Notes: a model not told the origin generated them from the letters alone. Counted from the stretch's first letter, positions 17,647 to 29,955 are shown. The stretch: 64,000 nt of DNA from an uncultured Kiritimatiellota bacterium (GCA_944391055.1 CALXSF010000002.1:1-64000), one strand, 5' to 3'. Numbers and translations are program-made.

Positions 17647-18429
17647 ATGAAAGCGGAAGAGACAGAGGCGGCCTTCATGGCCTACGGCGCGGCGTTCCCG
17701 CGCGAGGACATGAACACACTGAAGATCGAGCACACGCGGCGGGTGGCGGCGAACGCGGCGCGCATCCTGGAGGGGGAGCGCTTCCCGGCGCGCCTGCGGG
17801 GGCCGGGGATGGCGGCGGCCTGGCTGCACGACCTCGGGCGCTTCAAGCAATTCGAGCGGTACCGGACCTTCAGCGACCGGGTGAGCGTGAACCACGCCCT
17901 GCTGAGCTGCGCCGAGGCGCTGCGCCTGGGCTGGCTGGACGATTGGGAGCCGTGGGCGCGCAACGCCGTCCTGCGCGCCATCGAATGCCACAACCTCAGG
18001 GATCTGCCGCCGGGCCTGCCGGGGGACGAGCTGGCGCTGGCCCATCTGGTGCGCGACGCGGACAAGCTGGACATCCTGACGGTGCTGGATCGGGCGATTG
18101 AGACGGACTACCTGCCCTCGCACCCGGAGGTCTACTGGGGGCTGCCCTTCCGCGCGCCGCCCTCGCCGAAGGTGGTGGCGGCCATCGAGCGCGGGGAGAG
18201 CGTGGACTACGCGGACATCGCGGGCTTCGCGGACTTCGTCTTCATCCAGCTGGCGTGGTGCAACGGCGGGCTTCGTTTCGCGGAGAGCGCGCGCCTGGCG
18301 CTGGCGCGGCGCGAGGTGGGCGTGCGCCGGGAGTACCTGAAGGCCCTGCTGCCGGGCCACGGGGAGACGGTCGACCGGTGCTGCGACATCGCGGAGGGCG
18401 CGCTGCGGAGGTTGGCCCATGGCGCGTAA
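17647..18429 (+). CDS. HD-domain metal-dependent phosphohydrolase
   Basis: 260-residue HD-superfamily protein. The metal ligands fit: His in KIEHTRRV, the HD pair in AAAWLHDLGRF, and Asp in VRDADKLD. HD enzymes hydrolyse phosphomonoesters, nucleotides or (p)ppGpp and cannot be told apart here. It begins a four-gene run with a nuclease, RuvC and an amidase, so nucleotide metabolism is a reasonable guess. The start ATG is chosen because a -10 box lies just upstream; upstream codons are unsupported. Confidence 0.85.
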   Translation: MKAEETEAAFMAYGAAFPREDMNTLKIEHTRRVAANAARILEGERFPARLRGPGMAAAWLHDLGRFKQFERYRTFSDRVSVNHALLSCAEALRLGWLDDWEPWARNAVLRAIECHNLRDLPPGLPGDELALAHLVRDADKLDILTVLDRAIETDYLPSHPEVYWGLPFRAPPSPKVVAAIERGESVDYADIAGFADFVFIQLAWCNGGLRFAESARLALARREVGVRREYLKALLPGHGETVDRCCDIAEGALRRLAHGA

Positions 18430-19411
18430 GGCAAGGCGCCCGGCGCGGCGATGGCGGCCGGGCCCGGGGAAGACGCTCCTGTGCCTGGCCGCCGCCGCGG
18501 CGCTGGCCTTCGGCAATTGGTTCGCCCATCTGCCCACGGCCGAGCGCGCGGCCTTCGGCCCCGCCGAGCTGACCCTGGAGGCGCTGGGGGCCATCACGGC
18601 GGATCTGACGGACGCGCTGGGGCTGACCGGCCGCGACGTGGCGGTGCCGTATGCGAAGACGCCCGCGCCCGGCCCCGCGCCCTTCGGGCTGCCGCGCGTG
18701 GCGGATCCCTCGGTGGCGCCCGGCGACGTGCGGGTCTTGCGCCGGCAGGGTTATTGGGTGGGCTTCTCGCCCTCGCTGCACCGTCCCGTCTGGGCGGCCT
18801 ACGCGGTGCCGGAGCGTCGGCTGCTGGAGAGCGCGCCGCCGCGCCCGCCCTTCGCCAAGGACGCGGAGGCGCCGGGCTCGCCCGAGCCGGGGGATTACAC
18901 GGGCAGCGGCTACGACCGCGGCCACCTGGCGCCCAACCACGCCATCGCCACGCGCTACGGCAAGGCCGCCCAGGCGGAGACCTTCCTGATGACCAACATC
19001 GCCCCCCAGGCCCCGGAACTGAACCGCGGGCCGTGGCGGGCGTTGGAGCAGATCGTGGCGGAGGAGCTGCCCGCCGCGGGCGGGGGGACGGTGTGGGTGA
19101 TCGTCTGCCTGGCCCCAGGCGCGCCCGGCGACGTGTTGCGCAAGGGCGGGGTGCAGGTGCCCAAGGGCTTCGGGATGGTTTTGGCCGCGGTGCGGGGGGG
19201 CGCGCTGCGGGCCATCGCCCTCTATATGCCGCAGGAGACGAAGGAGACGAAGCGCCCGCGCTATTGCTTCCGCTCGGTGCGGGAGCTGGAGCGGCTGACG
19301 GGGCTGGATTTCTTCCCGGATCTGCCGAAGGCCGCGCAGGAGGCGCTGGAGACGCGCGAGGCGAGCCGTTTCTGGCCGACGCTGCCGCTGCTCGGGGGGG
19401 GTGCGCGATGA
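18419..19411 (+). CDS. DNA/RNA non-specific endonuclease (EndoG/NUC1 type), membrane-anchored
   Basis: 330 residues. A basic N terminus and one hydrophobic segment (about residues 20-35) suggest a membrane anchor with the enzyme outside the cytoplasm. The catalytic motif is YDRGHLAP (the DRGH motif), with the metal Asn expected in FLMTNIAPQAPELNRGPW. This superfamily cuts DNA and RNA without sequence preference. It overlaps the HD gene by 11 bases and ruvC by 4, so the four proteins are coexpressed. Salvage of external nucleic acid is one possible role (inference). Confidence 0.9.
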   Translation: MARKARRPARRWRPGPGKTLLCLAAAAALAFGNWFAHLPTAERAAFGPAELTLEALGAITADLTDALGLTGRDVAVPYAKTPAPGPAPFGLPRVADPSVAPGDVRVLRRQGYWVGFSPSLHRPVWAAYAVPERRLLESAPPRPPFAKDAEAPGSPEPGDYTGSGYDRGHLAPNHAIATRYGKAAQAETFLMTNIAPQAPELNRGPWRALEQIVAEELPAAGGGTVWVIVCLAPGAPGDVLRKGGVQVPKGFGMVLAAVRGGALRAIALYMPQETKETKRPRYCFRSVRELERLTGLDFFPDLPKAAQEALETREASRFWPTLPLLGGGAR

Positions 19412-19917
19412 CGCCGCGGCACGTGGCCATCGGGTTCGACACGTCGCTGCGCTCGACGGGCGTCGGCGTGGTGGCGGCGGAGGGGAACGCCCGCCGCGCC
19501 CTCTATTACGCCCCCGTGCGCGTGCCCGCCAGCCGCCCCATGTCCGCCGCGCTCGCGGCGCTGCAGGCGGAGGTGGAGCGCGTGCTGGAGGCCTTCGCGC
19601 CCACGGAGGCGGCGCTCGAGGGCGTCTTCTACGCCAAGAACGCCCGCACGGCGATGATCCTCTGCCACGCGCGCGGGGTGGTGGTGGCGGCCTGCGCCCG
19701 GCGCGGCATCCCCGTCTGCGAGTATTCGCCCGCCGAGGTGAAGCGCGCGGTGACGGGCGTCGGCTCGGCCGAGAAGGCGCAGGTCCAGGCCATGGTGGCG
19801 CGCATCCTGGGGCTGCCCCCGCCCATCCAGAACGACGCCGCCGACGCGCTGGCCATCGCCCTCGCGCACCTGAACCGCACGACGGGCCTCCTCCCCTTCC
19901 AACCCAAAACCCTGTGA
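19408..19917 (+). CDS. ruvC: Holliday junction resolvase RuvC
   Basis: 169-residue RuvC, which cleaves Holliday junctions at the end of recombination. Acidic residues of the RNase H fold are visible: Asp in IGFDTSLRSTG, Glu in AALEGVFY and Asp in the C-terminal QNDAADALAIALAH. The ATG overlaps the nuclease stop (ATGA). ruvA and ruvB are not adjacent. Confidence 0.93.
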   Translation: MTPRHVAIGFDTSLRSTGVGVVAAEGNARRALYYAPVRVPASRPMSAALAALQAEVERVLEAFAPTEAALEGVFYAKNARTAMILCHARGVVVAACARRGIPVCEYSPAEVKRAVTGVGSAEKAQVQAMVARILGLPPPIQNDAADALAIALAHLNRTTGLLPFQPKTL

Positions 19918-19928
19918 GGCGAACGAGC

Positions 19929-20840
19929 ATGAGACGGTTTCCCCTTGTCGCGGCGCTGGCCGCGCTGACGCTGGCGGGCTGCGCGCCCGGCCCTTACGAA
20001 CGGACGGCGGAGGCGCTGGGCCTGCCGGGCGCGGCGGTCTCGGCGGGCCCCGCGGAGGTGCGCGTGGTGGGCGGCGGCCACGTCTTCGCCTTCGCCCCCG
20101 GCAAGCGCCCGGCGCGGGTGGACGGCACGCTCTACCACCTGAACCGCGCGGCGGGGCGGGAGGGGCTGGACGCGGCGGACGTCGCGCTGCTGCGCCAGGC
20201 CGTCGTCGCGCCGCCGCCCGCCAAGCCGCGCCTGACGGTGATGGTGGACGCCGGGCACGGCGGGCGCGACCGCGGGTGCGCGGCGGGGGGCGCCTGGGAG
20301 AGCGCCATCACGCTGGACGTCGCGCGCGAGGTGCGTCGCCTGCTGGAGGCGCGGGGCCACCGCGTGCTGATGACGCGCACGGAGGAGGGGCAGACCCTGG
20401 CCCTGCCCGAGCGCGTGGCCCGCGCGGCGGGCGCGCCGATCGACGCCTTCGTGAGCATCCATGTCAATTCCGCCGCCAACCCCGAGGCCAACGGCGCGGA
20501 GGTCTACACGCTGCCCGCGCCGGGGTGCGACGGCACGGCGGCCGACGCGCGGGCCTGGCCCGCGCCCTTGGCCGGGCAGGCGCATCTGGCGCAGGCCACG
20601 CGCCTGGCGCTGGCCGTCCAGCGGGCGCTCACGGCGCTCCCGGGCGGCCCGGCGGACCGCGGCGTGCGCCATGCGCACTTCCTGGTGCTGCGCGACGTCC
20701 CGGCCCCCGCCATATTGGTCGAGACGGGCTTCCTGACCAACGCGGGGGACGCCGCGCGCCTGACCTCCCCCGCCGGGCGGCGCGCCTTGGCCGCCGCCAT
20801 CGCCGAGGGGGTCGCCTCCCTGGCCGGCGGCGCGGGCTGA
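19929..20840 (+). CDS. N-acetylmuramoyl-L-alanine amidase, lipoprotein
   Basis: Amidase_3-family zinc enzyme, 303 residues, that cuts peptide stems from peptidoglycan. The N terminus has a signal peptide and lipobox LTLAGC, so it is anchored as a lipoprotein. Zinc ligands are the His of DAGHGG, the Glu of WESAITLDVA and the His of SIHVNSAANP; the catalytic Glu is in ILVETGFLTN. It is the last gene of the HD-nuclease-ruvC run, 11 bases after ruvC. Confidence 0.93.
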   Translation: MRRFPLVAALAALTLAGCAPGPYERTAEALGLPGAAVSAGPAEVRVVGGGHVFAFAPGKRPARVDGTLYHLNRAAGREGLDAADVALLRQAVVAPPPAKPRLTVMVDAGHGGRDRGCAAGGAWESAITLDVAREVRRLLEARGHRVLMTRTEEGQTLALPERVARAAGAPIDAFVSIHVNSAANPEANGAEVYTLPAPGCDGTAADARAWPAPLAGQAHLAQATRLALAVQRALTALPGGPADRGVRHAHFLVLRDVPAPAILVETGFLTNAGDAARLTSPAGRRALAAAIAEGVASLAGGAG

Positions 20841-20843
20841 CGT

Positions 20844-20872
20844 TTGCCCATTTTTGGGCCACGTGGTATACT
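20844..20872 (+). promoter_or_regulatory. Promoter of fba
   Basis: TTGCCC, 17-base spacer, extended -10 TGGTATACT. A leader of about 30 bases with AGGAG follows before the ATG at 20909. Confidence 0.7.
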
Positions 20873-20908
20873 TGCACTCATTCATCAACCCGAACAGGAG
20901 TCTCAACG

Positions 20909-21865
20909 ATGATCGTTACGACGAAGGAACTCTTCAAGCACGCGTATGGCAAGTATGCCGTCGGCGCCTACAACATCAACAACATGGAGCAGTGCATGGG
21001 TCTGTTCCGCGGGTGCATTGAGAGCAAGGCCCCCTTCATCATCCAGATCTCCAAGGGCGCGCGCGCCTACACCGACAAGCTGATGCTCGAGAACGTCATC
21101 CGCGCCGCCGACAAAATCTTCCCCGAGGCCGTCTTCGCGGTGCACCTGGATCACGGCGACGAGGCTTCCTGCATCGACTGCATCGAGTCCGGCTTCTACA
21201 GCTCGGTGATGATCGACGCCTCCTCCAAGCCTTTCGAGGAGAACGTGGCCATCACCAAGAAGATCGTGGATCTGGCGCACGCCAAGGGCCTCGTGGTCGA
21301 GGCCGAGCTCGGCAAGCTCGGCGGCGTGGAGGAGCACGTGGCCGTGGACGAGAAGGACGCTTGCCTGACGAACCCGGAGGACGTCAAGCGCTTCGTCGAG
21401 GCCACCGGCTGCGATTCGCTGGCCTGCGCCATCGGCACCTCGCACGGCGCCTTCAAGTTCACCGGCACCCAGGGGCTGCGCTTCGACGTCCTCGCCGACA
21501 TCCAGAAGAAGGTGCCCGGCTTCCCGCTGGTGATGCACGGCTCCTCCTCCGTGCCGCAGGACGAGGTGGCGCGCATCAACGCCGCCGGCGGCAAACTCGA
21601 CGGCGCCAAGGGCGTCGACGACAACCAGTTCCGCCGCGCCGCCGAGCTGGGCGTCACCAAGATCAACATCGACACCGACGGCCGCCTGGTGTGGTGCCGC
21701 GTCCACCGCGAGTACTTCCGCGACCACCCCGAGAACTTCGACCTCCGCCCCATCGGCAAGATCTTCATGGAGGAGTACGCCAAGTTCATCGCCGCCAAGA
21801 ACGTCAAGCTCGGCTCCGCCGGCCAGCTCGACGACGTGCGCGCGTTCTGCAAGGCCAATGCCTGA
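20909..21865 (+). CDS. fba: Class II fructose-bisphosphate aldolase
   Basis: Zinc-dependent aldolase of glycolysis and gluconeogenesis, 318 residues. Features: GAYNINNMEQ near the start, zinc ligands in VFAVHLDHGDEAS (HLDHG), VEAELGKLGG, AIGTSHGAFKF, the glycine-rich VMHGSSSVP, and KINIDTDGRLVW. The N-terminal half and motif order match the type IIB group. It uses a strong promoter and ribosome site and is followed by nifJ after a hairpin. Confidence 0.95.
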   Translation: MIVTTKELFKHAYGKYAVGAYNINNMEQCMGLFRGCIESKAPFIIQISKGARAYTDKLMLENVIRAADKIFPEAVFAVHLDHGDEASCIDCIESGFYSSVMIDASSKPFEENVAITKKIVDLAHAKGLVVEAELGKLGGVEEHVAVDEKDACLTNPEDVKRFVEATGCDSLACAIGTSHGAFKFTGTQGLRFDVLADIQKKVPGFPLVMHGSSSVPQDEVARINAAGGKLDGAKGVDDNQFRRAAELGVTKINIDTDGRLVWCRVHREYFRDHPENFDLRPIGKIFMEEYAKFIAAKNVKLGSAGQLDDVRAFCKANA

Positions 21866-21872
21866 CCCCGAC

Positions 21873-21912
21873 GGGGGCGCCTGACCGAACGGGCGCCCCC
21901 GAACCGTTTTTC
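21873..21912 (+). terminator. Intercistronic hairpin between fba and nifJ
   Basis: A 9-bp GGGGGCGCC/GGCGCCCCC stem, then GAACCG and five Ts. It may terminate part of the fba transcripts or protect the fba 3' end. nifJ lies only 28 bases past the stem and no separate promoter is evident. Confidence 0.5.
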
Positions 21913-21927
21913 CAAAAGGAGAGAATC

Positions 21928-25491
<3,564 letters not shown>

Positions 25492-25515
25492 GGCGCCCCG
25501 GCGGAAAGCCCACCG

Positions 25516-25551
25516 AAAACGCCCCCCGGCCCCCGCCGGGGGGCGTTTTTC
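25516..25551 (+). terminator. Rho-independent terminator after nifJ
   Basis: 15-bp stem AAAACGCCCCCCGGC with a four-C loop, then TTTTT. Confidence 0.9.
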
Positions 25552-25555
25552 GCCC

Positions 25556-25600
25556 GCGCCTTCCCCGCCTTTGACGCGCCTTCCCCGCCTTTGTTATCCT
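25556..25600 (+). promoter_or_regulatory. Promoter with an 18-bp direct repeat, upstream of the methyltransferase
   Basis: GCGCCTTCCCCGCCTTTG occurs at 25556-25573 and again at 25576-25593. A -35-like TTGACG is formed where the first copy ends, and TATCCT lies 18 bases later, right after the second copy. The repeat could be an operator or a tandem duplication that built the promoter. Confidence 0.5.
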
Positions 25601-25650
25601 ATCGCCATCGCGCGGCGGCGTCGCCGCCGAGATTGGGATCACGACACATC

Positions 25651-26841
25651 ATGGACGACACCGACACTCTTCCCGAGGCGTTGGCCGAGGAAATCCGCGC
25701 GCGGGTCTTCGGGCTGGGCTTCATCCGCCTGACGCAGACGCTGACGCGCGAGGGGCGCCCCTTCCGCATCTCCCTGCGGCCCGTGCGCGTCAAAGGCGAG
25801 GCGCTCACGCAGGCCGAGATGCGCGACGGGGCGCAGTCGCAGACGCGCAACCTCTCCGAGCCCGCCGCGCGCAAGGGCCTCGAGGAAATCCTCGCCCAGC
25901 GCGGCAAACGCGAGCTGCATCTGGTGACGGCCGAGGGCGACCTGCACGTCCGCGTGACGAAGCGCGGCCGGCCGCTCGTCTCCCGCGGCCGCCCGAAGGC
26001 CGCCGGCGCGCCGCCGCCCCCCGCGGCGCACGACCGCGTCAAGCGCCAGCCGCTGACCGACTTCGACGCCGCGCCGCTCCTGCGCGTGCTGGGCATCGCC
26101 GCGGACGACGGCACGATCCGCGCCTCCATGCGCGGCAAGTACGACCAGGTGAACGCCCTGCTCCGCGCCGTCGAGCCGCTCCTCCCCGAGGCCCCGCCCC
26201 CCTCCTTCACGGTGGTGGACTGCGGGTGCGGCAAGGCCTACCTGACCTTGGCGCTCCAACGCTTCCTGACCCTCGCCAAAGGCTGGCCCGACGTCCGCGT
26301 GCTCGGCATCGACCGCAACCCCGACGTGGTGGCCGCCGCCCGCGCCCAGGCGCAGGCCCTGGGGGTGGAGGGGGCCGTCTCCTTCCAGGCCGCCGAGATC
26401 GCCGCCGCCGACTGGCCGAAGGCCCCGGATCTGGTGATGAGCCTCCACGCCTGCGACACGGCGACGGACGACGCGCTCATCGCGGCCGTCCGCTCCGGCG
26501 CCGCGCGCATCCTCTGCTTGCCCTGCTGCCAGCACGAGCTCCACCACGCCCTGACGGGCGGCGGGCCCATGCGCGCCGTGCTGCGCCACGGCATCCTGCG
26601 CGAGCGGCTGGCCGATTTGCTGACGGACACCTTCCGCGCGCAGGCGCTGCGCGTCTGCGGCTACCGCGCCCGCGTGATGGAGTTCGTCTCCCCCGAGGCC
26701 ACGGGCCGCAACCTGCTCATCCGCGCCGAACGCGGGCTCCGGCCGGGCCTGGGCGAGGCGGTGGCCGAGTATCGGGCGCTGTGCGACTTTTGGGGCGTGC
26801 GCCCCTACATCGGCCGCTTGGTGGCGGACGACGCGCCCTGA
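25651..26841 (+). CDS. SAM-dependent methyltransferase (Methyltransf_32-like)
   Basis: 396-residue class I methyltransferase. The first 180 residues are a separate N-terminal domain with a Lys/Arg-rich linker and a flexible Pro/Ala stretch. The SAM-binding core follows with VVDCGCGKAYLTLAL, the acidic end of strand 2 in VLGIDRN, and a LHACDTATDDAL / CLPCCQHEL pair typical of the RRNAD1/Methyltransf_32 group. The substrate is not known. No good ribosome site precedes the ATG. It stands between two terminators, so it is transcribed alone. Confidence 0.8.
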   Translation: MDDTDTLPEALAEEIRARVFGLGFIRLTQTLTREGRPFRISLRPVRVKGEALTQAEMRDGAQSQTRNLSEPAARKGLEEILAQRGKRELHLVTAEGDLHVRVTKRGRPLVSRGRPKAAGAPPPPAAHDRVKRQPLTDFDAAPLLRVLGIAADDGTIRASMRGKYDQVNALLRAVEPLLPEAPPPSFTVVDCGCGKAYLTLALQRFLTLAKGWPDVRVLGIDRNPDVVAAARAQAQALGVEGAVSFQAAEIAAADWPKAPDLVMSLHACDTATDDALIAAVRSGAARILCLPCCQHELHHALTGGGPMRAVLRHGILRERLADLLTDTFRAQALRVCGYRARVMEFVSPEATGRNLLIRAERGLRPGLGEAVAEYRALCDFWGVRPYIGRLVADDAP

Positions 26842-26855
26842 GGGCGATGACGACG

Positions 26856-26894
26856 AAAAAGCCCCCGACCCGGGAAGGGTCGGGGGCTTTTTTG
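26856..26894. terminator. Bidirectional Rho-independent terminator
   Basis: 16-bp stem AAAAAGCCCCCGACCC with loop GGGAA and six Ts. It separates the methyltransferase (+) from the minus-strand genes and ends the alcohol dehydrogenase remnant. Confidence 0.92.
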
Positions 26895-26900
26895 TCTCCG

Positions 26901-27089
26901 TCAGGGTTTGACGACGAACTTGAGGGCGGGGTCGTCGGGGTCGCATTGGCGCTCGAAGGCGCGCTGGAGCCCTTCGAGGGGGAGGACCTCGGTGACGTAG
27001 CGGGTGGGGTCGATCATCCCCTTGGCGATGAGGTCGATGGTCTCCTCGAACTCGACGCGGGTGCAGGAGACGCTGCCGAAAGCGAAATC
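26901..27089 (-). pseudogene. C-terminal remnant of a zinc-type alcohol dehydrogenase
   Basis: Reading the minus strand from 27089 to the TGA at 26901 gives 62 codons that match the last part of medium-chain (threonine/sorbitol-type) dehydrogenases. There is a GSVSCTRVEFEETIDLIAKG helix, then a strand, LEGLQRAFE and a closing ALKFVVKP. There is no start codon or upstream domain: the fragment begins directly after, and in the same frame as, the stop of the BatD-like gene at 27090. It looks like the 3' end of a lost gene, or an assembly join. Confidence 0.7.
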
Positions 27090-28073
27090 TCACGCGCCGC
27101 CCTGCGCGGGCGCGTCGGGGGCCAAGCCGCGCAGCCGCTCGGCGTCGGCTTCGATGAGGGCGCGGGCGGCCCCGGCGGCGGCCTCGGCCTCGGCGGCGGA
27201 GCCCGCGACGCCGGCGAACTTGACGCGGTCGGCGGCGGCGAGGAAGGCGGCCAGCGCGTCGCGCGAATCCTGGCCCACGGAGGGCTCGGCGGCCAGGCCG
27301 GCCAGGAACTCCTGCGTGGTCTGGCGGGTGGCGCGGAGGGCGTGGGCGCGCTCGAAGTAGCGGCGGACGACGCCGGTGAGGCCGTAGTAGAAGCGTTTGA
27401 CGCGCCCCTGCGCCAGGAGACCCTCGGCGAGGAGTCGCCCCAGTTCCAGGCGGGCGCGTTCCTCCGGGGAGAGCGTGCGTTCGCGCAGGGCGCGCCTGGC
27501 GCGGCGGAGGAGGGGCCACAGCGCGGCGAGGGCCGCGGCGGCCAGCAGCGCCCAGAGCGCCCAAAGCCCGAAGGTGCGCCAACCGGGCGCGACCCACTGC
27601 GGGGCGGGGTCGCACTCGGGCGAGCCCTCGGCCTCGGGCAGCGGAGGGGGCTCGGGGAAAAGGGTCGCGTGGGTGAGGGCCTGGCGGGTGGCGCCCGTGC
27701 GCGCGTCGCGCAGGGTGATGACGAAGGGCATCAGGCGCCACGGGCCCTCGGGGCCGGGGGTGAGGCGGAGGCGCCAGGCGGCGCGGGCGCGCCCGTCGGC
27801 CTCGGTGCGCCCGGCGGGGAAGGCCTCGACCACGGCGAAGCCGCGGAGGCGGTCGCGCAGGTCGGGGAGTTCGGCGGTGAGGGCGGCGGGGGTCTCGACC
27901 TCGAGGGTGCCGACGAGGGGGGCCTCATGGGAGAGGGCGTCGGCCTCGGCGACGAAGGCGGCGGCGACGGCCTCGGCCCCTTGGCCTTCGCCGAGCAGGG
28001 GCAGGCGCATCCCGGCCCGGGCGGTCAGGGCGCCGAGGCAGAGGGCGAGGCAGAGGGCGGGGGGCGCGCGCAT
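27090..28073 (-). CDS. BatD-like membrane protein (DUF4381-like C terminus)
   Basis: 327 residues: a signal peptide (about 1-20), a beta-rich periplasmic part, a membrane helix near residue 170 (WALLAAAALAALWPLL), then a basic cytoplasmic segment. This contains a helix YYGLTGVVRRYFERAHALRA resembling the tail of BatD and DUF4381 proteins. Those are usually found with MoxR ATPases and VWA proteins (BatA/B), which are not adjacent here. It follows def by 5 bases. Function unknown. Confidence 0.65.
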   Translation of the reverse strand: MRAPPALCLALCLGALTARAGMRLPLLGEGQGAEAVAAAFVAEADALSHEAPLVGTLEVETPAALTAELPDLRDRLRGFAVVEAFPAGRTEADGRARAAWRLRLTPGPEGPWRLMPFVITLRDARTGATRQALTHATLFPEPPPLPEAEGSPECDPAPQWVAPGWRTFGLWALWALLAAAALAALWPLLRRARRALRERTLSPEERARLELGRLLAEGLLAQGRVKRFYYGLTGVVRRYFERAHALRATRQTTQEFLAGLAAEPSVGQDSRDALAAFLAAADRVKFAGVAGSAAEAEAAAGAARALIEADAERLRGLAPDAPAQGGA

Positions 28074-28078
28074 GGGCC

Positions 28079-28645
28079 TTATCCCAGCCCCAGGCGGCGC
28101 CGGGTCTTGGCCTCCAGCTTGCCGAGTTTGTCGGCGATGGGGGTCTTGTCGGCGACGTTGTCGATGAAGACGCCGCCGTCGAGGTGCTCCAGCTCGTGCT
28201 GGACGGCGCGGGCCAGGAGGCCGTAGGCGGTGTGGGTCTGGCGGTTGCCCTCGGTGTCCACGAAGGTGAAGCTGACGCGGTTGGCGCGGGTGACGGGCAG
28301 GTGGATGGAGGGGAAGGAGAGGCAGCCCTCCTCGTCGGTCTGCTCGCCGTCGCGGGCGAGGATCTCGGGGTTGAAGAGGACGAGCGGCATGGGGATGGCG
28401 GCGTTGGCCTCGACGAACGCCTCCTTCTCGGCGTCCTGCGGCACGTCGATGACGCAGAGGCGCTCGGTGCGGCCCACCTGGGGCGCGGCGAGGCCGACGC
28501 CGTTGGCGTTGTACATCGTCTCGAGCATCTCCACGGCCAGGCGGCGGAGGTCGTCCGTCACGGCGGCGACGGGGGCGCAGGGCGTCCGCAGGGCGGGGTC
28601 GCCCCAGAGGCGCATGGCGAGCGGTCCGGCTTTGCGTTTGGCCAT
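28079..28645 (-). CDS. def: Peptide deformylase
   Basis: Removes the N-formyl group from new proteins. 188 residues with all three motifs: GVGLAAPQV, EGCLSFP (metal Cys) and HELEHLDG (metal His-Glu-x-x-His). The last motif has Glu where Asp is common, leaving the HExxH ligands intact. It lies 4 bases after serS and is read with it. Confidence 0.95.
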   Translation of the reverse strand: MAKRKAGPLAMRLWGDPALRTPCAPVAAVTDDLRRLAVEMLETMYNANGVGLAAPQVGRTERLCVIDVPQDAEKEAFVEANAAIPMPLVLFNPEILARDGEQTDEEGCLSFPSIHLPVTRANRVSFTFVDTEGNRQTHTAYGLLARAVQHELEHLDGGVFIDNVADKTPIADKLGKLEAKTRRRLGLG

Positions 28646-28649
28646 CGCG

Positions 28650-29927
28650 TCACCTCACGGGCAGCAGGCGGTCGCCGCCGAAGTAGGGGCGGATGGCCTC
28701 GGGCAGGAGCACGGAGCCGTCGGCCTGCTGGCATTGCTCGAGGATGGCGATCATCAGGCGGGGGAGGGCGACGCCGGAGCCGTTGAGGGTGTGGACGAAG
28801 TCGGGCTTGCCGTCGGCCCTACGGTAGCGGATGTTCGCGCGGCGGGCCTGGAAGCTCTCGAAGTTGGAGCAGCTGGAGACCTCGAGCCACCCTTTCTGCC
28901 CGGGCGCCCAGAGCTCCAGGTCGTAGCATTTGGCGGCGGAGAAGGAGATGTCGCCGGAGCAGAGCTCGAGGACGCGGAAGTAGAGGCCCAGCCCGGTCAG
29001 CACGTCCTCGGCGTCCTTCACCAGCTTCTCCAGCTCGTCGTAGGAGGTCTCGGGGGCGACGAACTTGACCATCTCGACCTTGTCGAACTGGTGGACGCGG
29101 AGGATGCCGCGGGTGTCCTTGCCCGCACTGCCGGCCTCGCGGCGGAAGCAGGGGGTGTAGGCGGTGAGTTTGACGGGGAGCTGGCGGGCGTCGAGGATGT
29201 CGTCGCGGTAGAAGTTGGTCACCGGCACCTCGGCGGTGGGGATCAGCCAGAAGTCGTCCACCTCGCAGTGGTACATGTCGTCGCGCATCTTGGGCAGCTG
29301 GCCGGTGCCGACCATCGAGGCGGTGTTCACCACGAAGGGCGGGAGCATCTCGGTGTAGCCCTGGCGCTGGGTGTGCAGGTCGAGCATGTATTGGATGAGC
29401 GCGCGCTGGAGTTTGGCGCCTTGGCCCAGCAGGATGGGGAAGCCCGTGCCCGTGAGCTTCACGCCGCGCGGGAAGTCGAAGATCCCCAGCCGCTCGCCCA
29501 GGGCGATGTGGTCGAGGGGCTCGAAGGCGAAGGTCGGCTCCGTACCCACGTGGCGGACGTCGCGGTTGGCGGAGCTGTCCGGGCCGGTGGCGATGTCCTT
29601 GTTCGGCACGTTGGGGATTCGGAGCATGGCCTCGCGGAAGGCGGCCTCCGCCTCGCGGATCTCAATGTCCTTCGCGGCGATGGCGTCGCCCAGCGCGCGC
29701 GTCTCCTCCTTGGCGGCGGAGGCGTCCTCTCCGGCCTTGATGCGCGCGCCGATGGATTTGGAGACCTCGTTGCGCCTGGCCTTCAGCGCGTCCGCCTCCG
29801 TCACCAACGCCCGGCGCCGCGCGTCCAATTCCAGCACGGCGTCCACCAGCCCGGTGTCCATCCACCGGCGCCTCAGGCCCTCGCGGACCTCGTCGGGCCG
29901 CTCACGAATCCGTTTGATGTCCAGCAT
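28650..29927 (-). CDS. serS: Seryl-tRNA synthetase
   Basis: Class II synthetase of 425 residues. The N-terminal long coiled coil (about residues 30-105) precedes the catalytic domain with motif 2 (TPCFRREAGSAGKDTRG) and motif 3 (LNGSGVALPRLMIAILE). It charges tRNA-Ser such as the CGA isoacceptor at 173-262. It is the first gene of a serS-def-BatD-like operon with an extended -10 promoter at 29956-29961. Confidence 0.97.
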   Translation of the reverse strand: MLDIKRIRERPDEVREGLRRRWMDTGLVDAVLELDARRRALVTEADALKARRNEVSKSIGARIKAGEDASAAKEETRALGDAIAAKDIEIREAEAAFREAMLRIPNVPNKDIATGPDSSANRDVRHVGTEPTFAFEPLDHIALGERLGIFDFPRGVKLTGTGFPILLGQGAKLQRALIQYMLDLHTQRQGYTEMLPPFVVNTASMVGTGQLPKMRDDMYHCEVDDFWLIPTAEVPVTNFYRDDILDARQLPVKLTAYTPCFRREAGSAGKDTRGILRVHQFDKVEMVKFVAPETSYDELEKLVKDAEDVLTGLGLYFRVLELCSGDISFSAAKCYDLELWAPGQKGWLEVSSCSNFESFQARRANIRYRRADGKPDFVHTLNGSGVALPRLMIAILEQCQQADGSVLLPEAIRPYFGGDRLLPVR

Positions 29928-29955
29928 GATTGCCTCGATTTCCTGAATTGCGCCT

